Shown here in pieces: positions 25,525 to 37,491 of a DNA stretch of 64,000 nt; position 1 is the first letter of the stretch, and every line of letters begins with the position of its first letter. Both the position numbers and the translations under genes were made by a program. The stretch comes from Babylonia areolata. Taxonomy: Eukaryota > Mollusca > Gastropoda > Neogastropoda > Buccinidae. The notes below the pieces were generated by a model that ran no database searches, was not told where the DNA came from, and saw only the letters and a list, made by a program, of their open reading frames with translations. The DNA lies in contig NC_134878.1 of NCBI RefSeq assembly GCF_041734735.1, positions 9,905,640-9,969,639 on the forward strand. Direction: 5' to 3'.

Positions 25525-27446
25525 TACAGTGTGAGCACCAAACTGTATTGGAGTCGAGACGTCTCTGTACCTTGCAGGCTTAGTTCCAAAGAATCAGAGT
25601 CTTCTCGTGAATAGCTAATCACCTCACTGCGTTCACGTTCTCCAATTTATTTTGGATAATCAGCACACATTTTTCTCACACCATAAACCCTCACAACGAT
25701 TTCTTCTGAAGACAGGTCTTAAAATGAGTCGAGATCAGCAATTTCGAAAGAGCACTCCGGGTCGGTCCTCCTTTTCCTCTCAATGCGCAACTCTGATCTG
25801 ACAATTCTTATTTCCGTTCAACAATGAGTGTCACAAAGGGAGAAAAGCATTACAGCCAAAGCGATGGCCTCCCCCTCCACTCCACCCCCTCACCCCCCTT
25901 TTTTCTTTCTTTTTTCTTTTTTTTTTCCCGCACGTTAATTCGCATGTAAATATCAGTTCGCATACATTCAAGCTCTTCGCAAGTATTTCATTCAATCGTT
26001 GTCAAAAAAGGGCTGTGTTGTGTTCCTTCATAAGACAAAGCATGCAGCATGTGTCACGTGTCGTGACCTGCGTTCACCATTGAACATGCGTGTGTTCCAC
26101 TGAGATATAATTTTTCATTTACTGTATATGTCTATATTGTATTCACGTGTGTATTTTTTGTTTATTTATTTTAATGTGAGTGTCTTTAAAAAGAAATTAT
26201 GACAAAAGCATTTTGGGTCTCGAGGACGATGGGTCATGAATGCGAAGGTTGGGCATCCAGGTTTGTTTGTTGTTGGTGTTGTGTTTTTTGTTGTTGATTG
26301 GTTCGGTTTTTGTTCGTGTTTTTTTGGTTGTTATTGTTTTTTTGTTTGTTCGGTTGGTTGGTTTTTGTTGTTGTTGTTGTTTGTTTGTTTGTCAGTTTTT
26401 TAAACAGTGCAGCAGAGGTGATGCTGTGTATTCAGTCGGTCAGTTTCACCACCGAGGACCACAAGAACACATCAGTGTCTGAAGAAGGCGCGCCACACGT
26501 GCGCGGTGTTTTGAACAAACTGACAGATGATCAAGAGAACTGAGCAAACCGGGGAGAGAGAGGGGACCGCCAGGGATGACATGAGTGCATCAGCCAACAG
26601 CAGAACAGTTACAACTAGTCAAACGGCAATGATATAATACTGCAACCACACTAATGATAACATAAACTGACACAACAACAACAACGATACTGAATAAGAA
26701 CAATACAGGCCGCATTTGAATGCAACCCGGTCATGTAACAAATACCCATATTTCAACTTCTGTTTGAACCCGACGTTTCTGAAAACCATGCTCCATTTTC
26801 TGAGACAGGCAGATCGTGAGACAGTCACTGAGACAAAGACTGAGAGGCAGACAGACTGCGAGAGAATGAATCAGAGATACAGAGAGAGACGAAGGAAAAC
26901 TGACAGAGGGAGACTATGCATACCATGGAAGTGTAATATTTTTCAGTGTTTGTTTGCTTTAAATTGCCAGTGTTTATTTCAACTGACTGAAAGAATGAGT
27001 TTCAAAGTCAGTGTTTTTTTTTCTTCCAGAAATGACGCTGGAGAACAAAAGTAGCAATCACTTGAAAGGATGACGTTCAGTGGGCGAGTAGACAGACCGT
27101 GACATAGTAAAAATTTTAATATGTGATACTGATACACGTCTGGCAACCGAGTGGCAGAAGAGGATAAGTGGTAATTTTACCGGCAATGGACTGCATGGAA
27201 ATTAATAACGACGTGAACACCCACCGCTCTGGGGCTTCCATGCAGAGACCGTTATATTAATCAGTTGTTCACTCGTTGAAGTCATGGACCAGTAAACACC
27301 GTGCTGAGTTTGCACTGTTCGTGTTGCAGCTCACACACGTTTCCGAAGAAGTGCACGGGTAACATTTTTTAGATTTTCAGTACGTCACCACAGGATATAT
27401 TTAATTGTGCATATGCCTACATGTTTTATGTCACAGACATTAAATG

Positions 27447-27450
<4 letters not shown>

Positions 27451-27496
<46 letters not shown>

Positions 27497-27531
27497 GCTT
27501 TTTTTTGTTGTTGTTGTTGTTGTTGTTGTTG
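27451..27531 (+). repeat. (gt)n followed by (ttg)n
   Basis: A pure gt run of about 44 bp is followed by a short ttg trinucleotide run. Confidence 0.93.
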
Positions 27532-27944
27532 TCCACATGATATACTGAATCTTGTTCAGTCGAAAATATTTGTTCATTCCTAAGAGAACTGATAGTTGGA
27601 TCACTGGCCTCGTAGTGGAGTAGTTACTGTGGCGTTTTTTTACGAGAAGAGAAGAAATGGTGTTCTATCTTATAATCTTGTCACTAGTTTAGACAGCGTA
27701 AAAGACTGAAAATGTTCTACTGTTTCTGCAATGCGGAGGACTGGAATCGACAGGAAGTTATGAAAGAATTCCAGTAATTTACCGCCACGTACACAACGGC
27801 ATTTCATTTTGATAAAAGACCTACACGCGGCCTTTGAAATATCAAATATACAACTTGGGGTTGGGATTCCTCGGACACTATAATGTGCGCCACATAAATC
27901 ATCCAAATTACTGAGTTTACTGATAATAGTTGAATCACCAGCAA

Positions 27945-29030
27945 TAATAATAATAATGGATACTTATATAGCACACTATCCAGAAATCTGCTCTGGGTGC
28001 TTTACAAAAACGTCAGTTTTGTTAACATAAAACATTACATCTATCTTACATACACACACCAAAATGTGACTACACACACACACACGCGCGCGCGCGCACT
28101 GCATACATACATTTTAACAATACATGTGTATCTAACAGCTACCCTAACACATACGCACACATAGGCAGGCATAAACTTACATAAACGCACGCACACACAA
28201 TACACATTCACTATATACATGCATGTAGTTATGTACACATACATATGTATACACACTGCTGAGGGAAAAGGTGAGTTTTGAAACGAGAATTAAAAGATGC
28301 GAGGGAATCAGAAAGACGGAGGTTATCAGGGAGCTTGTTCCACGTCTTTGGCGATTGAAAAGAAAGTATCAGAGGAAGAACGGAGCTGACGAGACGGGGT
28401 ATAGATATGGAGGAGTTCAGAAAGATACTTGGGGCCAGATCCATTGACTGCAGAAAAGGTCAGAGTGGATAGCTTATAGTCTATTCGATCAGAAACAGGC
28501 AACCAGTGGAGAGACTGAAGGAGAGGAGAAACATGGTCAAATTTAGAAGCTCTGCAAATGAGTCTGGCAGCGTTATTCTGAATTCGTTGGAGTCTGTCTA
28601 ACAGATATTTGGGAAGGCAGGCCAAAAGAGAGTTGCAGTAATCCAATCTTGAGAGAACCAGAGAGCATACAAGTGTCTTGGTTGCATCGGTTGAGAGATA
28701 GTGGCGGATAGAGCTGATTCTACGCAGTTCCAAATAGGCAACTTTACACGGATATTCGAAATGTGCTGTTGGAAGAAACTGAAAGAGACTGGTCAAGGAT
28801 TACACCAAGACTGCGAACAGAAGGAGAAAGTGAAACAGGTGTGCTATTGATCAGAACAGAGTCAGGAAAGGAAGGATGTTGACGAAACTTCTTTGGACAG
28901 GTTATCATAAATTCAGTCTTATCATCATTTAGTTGCAGCTTGTTGAGAGTCATCCAGTCCTTTAGGCCAGCAATGCACTCCTGTGTTCAAGTCACCAGTT
29001 CATCAAATTCATCTATGGAAGCCGACTGAT
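27945..29030 (-). mobile_element. CR1/L2-like LINE, 3' end of reverse transcriptase
   Basis: The minus strand reads WMTLNKLQLNDDKTEFMIT, then VLSRLDYCNSLLACLPKYLL, RLQRIQNNAARLICR and HWLPVSDRIDYKL, a standard C-terminal block of CR1-like reverse transcriptases. There is at least one frame change near 28750-28800 and no endonuclease. The 3' tail contains CA microsatellites and ends at an (aat)n run near 27945. Confidence 0.85.
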
Positions 29031-29762
29031 AAAATAAATCAAGACTGGTTTTTGTGTAATCATGCTGTTTAATGTCGGATAGTGTTATAGGCGTACACGT
29101 CAATGGATGCATTTCTCTAGTACTTTACCGCCGGACTCAACTATAAATAGCGATTTGGGAATGTTTTGAACATAGTTTCCTATTACCCTTTTATGTGAAG
29201 AGTCACGCATGTGTGCTATTTTCCACGGAAAAGGCACGTACCTTGATCTGAACACTCATTGAATAACCTGGTTGATGAAATCAGATCAGTGTAATCTGGA
29301 CAGTAGCAGTGAGTAGTCTGTTGCGGAAGAACTGTTTTTGAGAGCCAGGGGACGGTGCCTACGCTGACTGAGATTTGGATACTGAGTATGGTAGAAAAAC
29401 TCAGACGTTTTCAGTGACGCATGCTATTTCAAACGAATTTATAGGCCCAGTGACCTGCATGTTAGATAGTCTTTTAGATGAAACAATAAAACGTGTTAAG
29501 ATGGTGGGATCCTGCGACTTGCGGCACGAAAAAGAACCCACAGTAATTTTTTTCTCTATATATAAATCTGTAATGGAAAACTAAGACACATAAACAGAAA
29601 AAAGTGGCGTTGCATTGTGGCGATGCCCACTGGGGTCGAACAACTTGATTTTTACATGGGTCAATCAGATGTAACAAGAAAGTAAATATGTGATATTCAT
29701 CGTGAAACACGGAAGCCAGGCAGTTTAGTTTTGTTGGTATGTTTCTTCCCCTAGTAAAAGAC

Positions 29763-29767
<5 letters not shown>

Positions 29768-29798
<31 letters not shown>

Positions 29799-30605
29799 CG
29801 TGGCCGCGGTTAACTTTAACAAATTCATCAGTTCCTCTGGAAATACTTTGGAAATGCCAAATTTGGATTAAACATAGTAGGAAAAAATCTTCACAGTCAT
29901 ACCAATAACAGGTTGTAAGTCTTCAGAATTAAGCCATATTTCCGGATCCAGATTATATATATATATAAACACAATCCGGCTGTTCCCAGTTGCCGAAACA
30001 TGTTTGATTAGAAGACGAGACGACATGACATTGTTTTTCTTGTTCCGGCCGTCGCAATTAAAAGAAAAGAAATACAAATTCTGGACCGAGAACACATACA
30101 ATGACACTAACTACAGCATCGACGTGTTTACTGCATATGAATAATTTAAAGTGGATACTGAATTAACTGGAATGAACATAAAAGAAAATTTGAATCAACC
30201 CGGCGTTTCATGTTTCAATCAGCTTGTTAACATTGTACACTGGTTTGTACAGATCTGGAGATCAGATACAGTGTGCCTAAAGCCTGATTATATATATATA
30301 TATAACACATGATTTAATTGGTCAGTGTTATTACCTCGGAATACAATATCTTTTTCGCGCATCATTATCGTATGACGCCAGATGCGCCGTATTGATGAGT
30401 TTGTCCACTTGTTTCCGAACTGGACATACATGGTTCGATCCTGCAAGCACGCCATTTTTTTTTTTTTTAACCCACCAAGTATACTGATATCTAATACAGA
30501 ACACATTTTAACGGTTCATTAAATCTCTCTCATCCTCATGATTCCTTTACTGGATAAAGCGTGAATCACAACTGAGTGAATCTTGAAGGCCTTGCCCCTC
30601 TTCTT
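29768..30605 (+). mobile_element. Related MITE-like copy, diverged
   Basis: The GT tract, gttaactttaaca, ggaaatactttggaa and the right end tcttgaaggccttgcccctc match the 46.9 kb element in order, with extra sequence between. The left end is not recognisable. Confidence 0.55.
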
Positions 30606-32564
30606 TTATTTGTTTTCAACCAATCACGTTTCGTTATTTGTTTTGAACCAAGCACCTTACATTTTCATTACAACAATGGACTGTTACCGCGAAGTTGTGA
30701 ATAGCTGTTCTTGTTGCGCCATTTTTTCATTTCAGGGATAATTATTTAGTTGCTGCCAGGGCAATCTCATTTGATGACATGGGCAGTGACTGTAGGAGAG
30801 CATCATGATAAAGCGTCACTCAGTGACTGACTGATAAGAAATATATAGGTGTATACTATGACCATACAGTGGTGCGTCAGTAAAACTTTACTTGGTTTTG
30901 AAGGGCGACGTGCGTTTACAAATTCCGCCAGCCTTGAAAACAGATATGCTACAGGTAATGAAACAGGATAATTGACCGATGTTGTAGAATCCCTCTCTCA
31001 CTCCTTCATGTCAAGCTACTGTTGATCCGTTCATCGACCCACAGAGTTAAGTATGTCACGTGATTGACTGATACTACTCCCGACGCTTAGTAAGTAAACG
31101 CGGTATAAGTTTGTTGATTTGACACTATCTAAAACACTGTCAGTCTTTCTCTCTTTTGTCGGGACACACACAAGCGCAGTCCAGTTCTTATTTTCATTAA
31201 GTCGAAGATCATGATTCGTGTGGGTCTGTAGCGTAGCAACTGGATCAGGGGCTTGACAATGTTTGCCCGCATTTGCTCTGAGACGTTGCCGAGTGTTTCT
31301 TAGTTTGAGATTTAGAAAATCGTCACGTTTTAAGAAATGACCGTGTGTGTGTATATGTGTGTGTGTGTGCCAAAAAAACAACAACAAACAAACCAACAAC
31401 AAAACAAAACAGTGTTCCATTCTGAGCATTTTGTATTTCATTGCAGTTTATGTAATTTAAAAAAGAAAAGAAATGCAGCCAGTTTATTAGCAAGTGTCCA
31501 TTTCAGAGCACAGTCATATGCTTAGCTTGTTGTGTGCAACAAGAACAGACGTGTACGCCAGCAGACATGTTATATTCATTGGCACTTCAATAATTGTCGG
31601 CCTTGCTTTCTCCACAATTTAAAAAACAAAACAAAAACAGACATAAAAACAACAACAAAACAACTACTGATGACACCATGGATGCTTGGCCAAGTAGAAA
31701 TATAGTTTATTACGGACTGCTAGCACAATACAGTAAAACCGTGTTCACATGCATGCCTGTCCACTGAATCCCTGTTGAATGGCCTGTCAACATAAGATTC
31801 CAACACTTCTTCAAAGAGTTGTGTCATTTTCTTTGATTTGCAAGACCACCAAATACTGGCATCCTGAAATGACCAACCTTCAAAGGTTTGTACAAAGCTT
31901 GTGTGTCTTCCTTCCGTTTTTTGCATCGCCTTTGCCATCTTTTCTTCAACAGATTCTCAGGTCTAGTGAAAATAAGTAATTCCTATCTCCCAGCTATCCA
32001 CTGTCTGCACATTTATAAATGTGAATCCAATGATCACATGTCATGTAACAGATTCTGCTATTTTTACCACATGCTCAAGTGAACAGCAAACTGCATTTAC
32101 ACAATTGGCTACAGAAAAACACTGCACTGATCAGCCAAATTTTCAAGCTGTCATTCAACTACTGCCAAATGTGAATCACACTGCATTGTCTTTGATGAAA
32201 TGGCATTTTTGCTAAATGTGAATCACATTGCACTAGTTCTTGATGAAAAGGCATTTTTGCTTTATTTGCAGGTAATCATGAGAAAGTAAGCCAATTTTTT
32301 TCTGTTGTTGCTGCCATTCAGCTGGGTAAGCCGTTCCCTTCTGTTACAGTGGACCAAAGAGAAAGTAAATTGTGTGTGGACCCCATCATGTTACACCCGG
32401 GGTCCCCTCCTCTTCCTACTTGTAAATATGCGCTGCCTCATACTCAGCTTCACATTGGCTCATTTTGTTACAGTGTGTGCGCAATGTGTTTGTGCATGTA
32501 TGAACATATGACTGTTTTGGTGAGAGAGAGCGCATGGACCATGTTTGTGAATGAGCAAATCCAC

Positions 32565-32567
<3 letters not shown>

Positions 32568-32606
<39 letters not shown>
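32568..32606 (+). repeat. (gt)n microsatellite
   Basis: A nearly pure gt run within unique sequence between TBPL1 and SF3B5. Confidence 0.93.
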
Positions 32607-32608
<2 letters not shown>

Positions 32609-33323
32609 GCAAGAGAGAGAGGGATAGAGGGTGGGGTGGGGAGAAAGAGCAGAGACCATGTTTGTGAATATGCACATCCATATGTACAAATAACAATGCA
32701 TGTAATGATGTATTCATTCTAAATGTAAGTCTGAGAGAGGGAACATGTTGTGTGTGGTGGAGGGGAGAGACAGAGAGAGATGGACTCAATTAGCATTAAT
32801 GGGAATCATTTGTTAGTCACCAGTACTTAGATTAAGAAACACATAAAACTGACAGACACCGACTGACAGACAGGCACACACTCACCGATACTCACATACA
32901 GAAACAACAGCAAATTATAATTATCATTGTATTAAGAAAAAGGGTCATTTGATTTATCAGCATTAAAAAAAGGAGACATGATAATTTCTTATAACTTATA
33001 ATATCTTGAGTAACACACACTATACTATTTGTATTTTATTACTTTTTTGGTGGATCATTATCTTCAACAGAATTTATTGTTGAGGTAACATTATTATCTC
33101 AAAAAGAGAAATCAATCTAGATTTATTATGGAATCATACACATATATGTATGAACATTTTTAAGTTAAGTTGTTTCCAAAGCGATCACACACTGCATCTC
33201 CTTTTCATTGGACCCTTGAGATGCTGCACATGACCTGGAAATAGTTAAAATATGTTCTTGGAGATAGTTAAGTACTGTTCTTGGTTTATATATATCTAAA
33301 AAATAAAATTCTCTTGGGAATGT

Positions 33324-33376
33324 CAGACCCCTGCCGGAGTCTGCACTAGTGGGTCACGGTTAAGTATGTGTAATTA
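33324..33376 (+). repeat. Repeat family E, short fragment
   Basis: About 50 bp from gtcagacccctgccggagtc to taagtatgtgtaattaaa match the left arm of the 13.2 kb hairpin. Confidence 0.8.
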
Positions 33377-34203
33377 AACAATGGTTCGGTTATCAACACT
33401 CATTTAATCTATCCATATCGTGACGCTGGCAAGAAATCACCATCTATGGATTCAAACATCCCTCTGTCCCCTTATCATTTCATCTTTTCCCAGTGTTTAC
33501 AAATTGATGAAACAACACACACATAATACAGAGGCTATAAACAGTCACAATGCATTACTTAATGAATACATAAACATTAAAGACAAAGACACCTCAGTAT
33601 TTGCATCATGTTACCATTTATTCCGTTTCAATCCATTAAACGTTCCATTCAAAGTCTACAAAAAATTCTTTGTTCAAACATACCTGGTGTCTTGAGTAAT
33701 GTTTGTCCTTTCCTTAAAAAAACACCTCAAGACAACATGAATATGATGTATGTATTGCATTGCTGACGCAAGTTTTCAGTATACTGCTCTGGAAGTACTC
33801 TGACCCACAGAATGTTGAATAATTTCTTCTTCTGGTACCATCAGTCAGTCTTGCCATTTGTAGCCAGCCAACTGTAGGAGCTACCTATTTCCAGTGAGCT
33901 CTCTTACACTTAAGACTTACAGTCAGTTGATATTATCATAACAAGCTAAACCTGGATAATTCTGAACGCATTGGCAAGCTTTTTTCCCCTACAAACCATA
34001 TTTTTTATGACCACTGAACCCATCAAAGTTAATAAATTTTCATGAAACTTACAGTTACACTCACAATTTTAACTACCAAGTATTTAAAGAAACAAACAAC
34101 AAAATTCATCCACTCAATGGTTCACAAGCTTGCACCATATCATTCATTCTGCATCCACAAAAATCACTTTAAAATGACAATTCTTCAACAACATTGTCTG
34201 AGA

Positions 34204-34461
34204 TTAATCTTCTGGCCGCTTGGGAGGGGGTCCACAAGGCTGAAGCATCTTCTCCATGATGTTAAACTTGACACGAGCCCGCGCCTCATTTTCTGCCACT
34301 GCAAAGTAGTTGAGCATGTCGCTGTGACCAAGGTAGGCAGCGTATGTATCTCTGTGCTGATTAGTCAGCCACTCCCACTTGTTGGTGTCGGCGTGGCCAG
34401 TGCCAATGTACTTAGACTGCAAATGCTCCAACTGGCTGTGAATGTTGTAGCGGTCACCCAT
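34204..34461 (-). CDS. SF3B5: Splicing factor 3b subunit 5 (SF3b10)
   Basis: This short protein of 85 residues is a subunit of the SF3b complex of the U2 snRNP, which recognises the branch point of introns in the nucleus (family knowledge). The reading frame is uninterrupted and matches the human 86-residue protein nearly end to end: DRYNIHSQLEHLQSKYIGTG, HADTNKWEWL, LNYFAVAENEARARV, MEKMLQPCGPPP. The ATG at 34461-34459 was chosen because upstream in-frame codons are intronic: a polypyrimidine-rich tttatttattgcag acceptor lies five bases before the ATG. The coding part is therefore one exon and at least one non-coding 5' exon lies to the right, not located. A possible minus-strand AATAAA (plus-strand tttatt) lies at 33616-33621. 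I infer an active gene; nothing suggests a retrocopy, since the acceptor is present. Confidence 0.95.
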   Translation of the reverse strand: MGDRYNIHSQLEHLQSKYIGTGHADTNKWEWLTNQHRDTYAAYLGHSDMLNYFAVAENEARARVKFNIMEKMLQPCGPPPKRPED

Positions 34462-34993
34462 TGTGTCTGCAATAAATAAAATTTCAACAAATGTCATAAT
34501 TGCCTACTGTAGTACTGACATGCATAATACTCCTAAACTGTGTCACCTGTAAAACTGATTTAAAGAATTTTCTCAAGATTCTTAGCATGCTCACATTTAA
34601 GACATGATTGTTCAAATCAGTCATTCAGTGTGAATGATGGTAAAATACTAGTTAAATATTAATTTACAAACAACAGAAGGCTGACTTATGCAATTTGTGA
34701 GTGAGTGGTCTGTTTGCGCGTGCATGTGTATGCGTATATGTGTGTGTAAATGTGGGTGTTTGTCTCTGTGTTAACCTGATGCATGTATAAATATTTATAA
34801 ATGTACTGTAAGCCTCTGAATCTGAATGCCGAATCAGTACTAAGGTGCCCACCACCATCTTTCCATTCAGCTAGTTGCATTTCACCCCCACTCAATAGCT
34901 CACAATGTCACATCCATATTCTACTACTAGCTGTAGTACTGTCAACTTTGTATATATTTTCTTAATTGAGAATGATACGTGCACGAACAAGGA

Positions 34994-35412
34994 GTTTCAG
35001 TTTCTCAGGGAGGCGTCACTGCATTGGACAATCCCATATGTGCCACACCACATCTGCTAGGCAGATGCCTGACCAGCAGCATAACCCAACGCGCTTAGTT
35101 AGGCATTGAGTGCATACATACGTATATATCATTTCTATGTGTACCAATCAGACTGGATTTCTTCTAGTTCTTCAGAATTTTGCCAGACAAAACTCTCATT
35201 GCCATGGGAATTTTTTCAGTGTGCAAAGTGCATGCTGCTCATGGGACCTCAGTTTATCATCTCATCCAAATGACCAAATGCTCAGTTCGAATTTCCAGTC
35301 AAACTTGGGAGAAAGGGTACGAGCCGGTATTCAAACCCAGACCCTCATGGACACTGTAAAAGTGTATTGGCAGATGAGCATCCTATTACCTAACCATTCT
35401 GCCTTCCTCCTT
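34994..35412 (-). mobile_element. SINE family B, full-length-looking copy
   Basis: On the minus strand a tRNA-like head (B-box-like gggtttgaatacc near 35330) is followed by the central domain shared with family A (plus strand cttcagaattttgccagaca) and a 3' module bounded by a near-palindromic ctcaagg...ccttgag pair. The element ends in gaaactgaaact. It lies just upstream of SF3B5. Confidence 0.82.
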
Positions 35413-36063
35413 CAAACGTACACTTTGTTAGTTTGTAACACAAAAACAGACATAGTGACTGAGAATCGGTGATAACAAAACATACACACACACACACTGA
35501 GTCAGCGTAAGATTACTACTACTAATAATAATGTACATTTGTATACAGTATACTATGGTGCTTACCCTGCAGCTCTAAGTTACTGAGTCTAGCTCAATAC
35601 AATTAAAAACATGATTTCATACAACTCACTAACCACTTAAAAACAGTGTAACATCATTCCTGACTCACACAGCTCTTTCACCTCACCCACATAATATAAC
35701 GTTAGATACAAACTTGTTAAAATTAATATAAAAAAGTGTAATTACACTTACAACTCACACACACCTCCCACCTTACCCCATCCCTCACATAAACACATCG
35801 AGGCACAGACATAAAGACGGTTCGGGGAGAGAATTATCTATAGTTAAGAATATTAGTCTTGAAAGATTTTTTTTTAGCGGAGCATTATCTCATTTTCTGT
35901 GGCAAGGAGTTCGGAAACCACGGGACCTGCGTCTGTAACGCGGGATTTCGAACATGCATGTGTCACTGTCAGATGAAGAACGCCAGGCACGGCGGGGTAT
36001 TCTGGAAAATTTTCAGAACTCTGGTACGATGGTGCAGAACCGGTCAATGAATTGAAACATATA
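35413..36063. other. Unassigned stretch left of the LTR element
   Basis: A GC-richer patch at 35,880-36,050 differs from its AT-rich surroundings, but I recognise no protein or RNA in it. The non-coding 5' exon of SF3B5 could lie here. Confidence 0.4.
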
Positions 36064-36231
36064 TGTAGCCGGGTTGGCTACGATCTTCGTTGGGCCAGCT
36101 TAGCAGACGATTTTTGTGACTCGCCGAAGGTTACCAAGGAAGTTGTAAATCGGTCACAAGTTATCTCCCTTTACAGGGAACCGTATGATGATTTTCATCA
36201 ATTTGTTAAATTATAAACACTTCCTTATAGA

Positions 36232-37397
36232 TGTGATTATAGTTTTGTGTTATGGAACTTCAGAACGATCATACTTCTCAACTGTAATGATATCATTTGG
36301 CCAGAAAGCCTATAACTTTTTAAAACTAATATTTATGTGAATGAGTTTTGGCGCGATCTTCGAAATCCACTCAGTTGAAACATACAAAATACCTTCGTTT
36401 TCTATAAATCGATATAGTTACCGTGGAATTTAGAATGTGCATTAAAATGTAAATGATTAAGCCTTCTTCTCGTGTACTGCTTTCCGTGTACACCTAAGTT
36501 ATAGGCATGCGATGGTACGGAATGTCTGACGGCATTTCGGCGCCACAAAACTATCTCTTCTTCAAGCCATTGGAATTCGTCAGTGCCGATTTGAGCAAAA
36601 TACGTTTTTACAATACCTACACATTTTTATATCGTGTCTTGCAGATGTTTGCATTTCTGTTATCAATCTGATTAGTATCGTGCATGTATAATTGTGTTGT
36701 AGTTGGTTTAAACGAAGTATTTCATTGTCGATCACAAGTGCCAAAAGCACCGCCAAGCGGTGCCGACACGGGAGCTATCCGCTGAGTTTTCTCTTGAATT
36801 TTTACATAAAAAATCTTTACTCTAGAAGCAGATTTTATAGATGATTTTTATATAGTTGGAAATTCAGGATGTTCAGTTACTTAATTGTTACAATTATATT
36901 ACATATCGCGACGTATTAATTGTTGTAATGTACAAAAATGATACATGAACTCGTTAAAAGCTCGTTCATTCAGTGACTCTTTTTATTTACAGTTTTTAAC
37001 TACATTATTTTTGTAGAAAATGGTTTAGCTTAAGAAAATGCTCGTCTCTTGTAGTTTTGTGTGATATATAATATGTCTATGTTAGTTCCCCGAGCCGAAA
37101 GTCAGAAGCCGCTAAATTTGGTCAAACAAACACAAGCTTGGCCCCTCAAGGCTCGCGGAGGGCCGGTTTCGTGAGTCGCTTCGCGGCGCTGGCTTTGCGG
37201 TTCGGCGGAACAGAATATAAGGAGTGAGTGAGTGCCAGACATAGGGAGAACTCTCCTGGCCTGGAAGAATGAAAGAATAAAAGAAGAAAACCAGCGCACT
37301 GCCTTCCCGAGTCTACCTTGCCTGGCTGCAGCTCTCTTCTGCTAACACCTTCTACCTGTCTTCACCTTCTCCAACACCACCTTACCACCCCGTCACA
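36232..37397 (+). repeat. 5' long terminal repeat (1,166 bp identical part)
   Basis: It starts TGTGATTATAG and ends CCCCGTCACA, so it has TG...CA ends. A TATA-like sequence lies at 37216-37220 and AATAAA at 37276-37281, consistent with promoter and polyadenylation signals of the element. The minus-strand frame at 37102-37299 recurs in the other repeat and is not a gene. Confidence 0.9.
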
Positions 37398-37399
37398 AC

Positions 37400-37417
37400 T
37401 GGCGCTGCGAGCAGGAT
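37400..37417 (+). other. Primer binding site, tRNA-Ser type
   Basis: The 18 bases TGGCGCTGCGAGCAGGAT begin two bases after the left repeat. Their complement, ATCCTGCTCGCAGCGCCA, has the form of the 3' end of a metazoan tRNA-Ser including CCA (recognised from known tRNA-Ser sequences). Confidence 0.8.
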
Positions 37418-37491
37418 TAGGAGAAGACAGAGAGAAGAGAGTGCAGCAGGTACTTCAAGTCCACGCAGACTGAGTAACGTCGCCCATCAAC

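Larger units (their letters stand above)
25525..34203. other. Intergenic region between TBPL1 and SF3B5
   Basis: The first few hundred bases should hold the TBPL1 promoter and 5' UTR, with no TATA box seen. The rest holds the CR1-like LINE, a MITE-like copy, microsatellites and AT-rich sequence. About 31,700-32,280 has two long minus-strand frames without recognised similarity, perhaps a decayed element. Confidence 0.55.
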
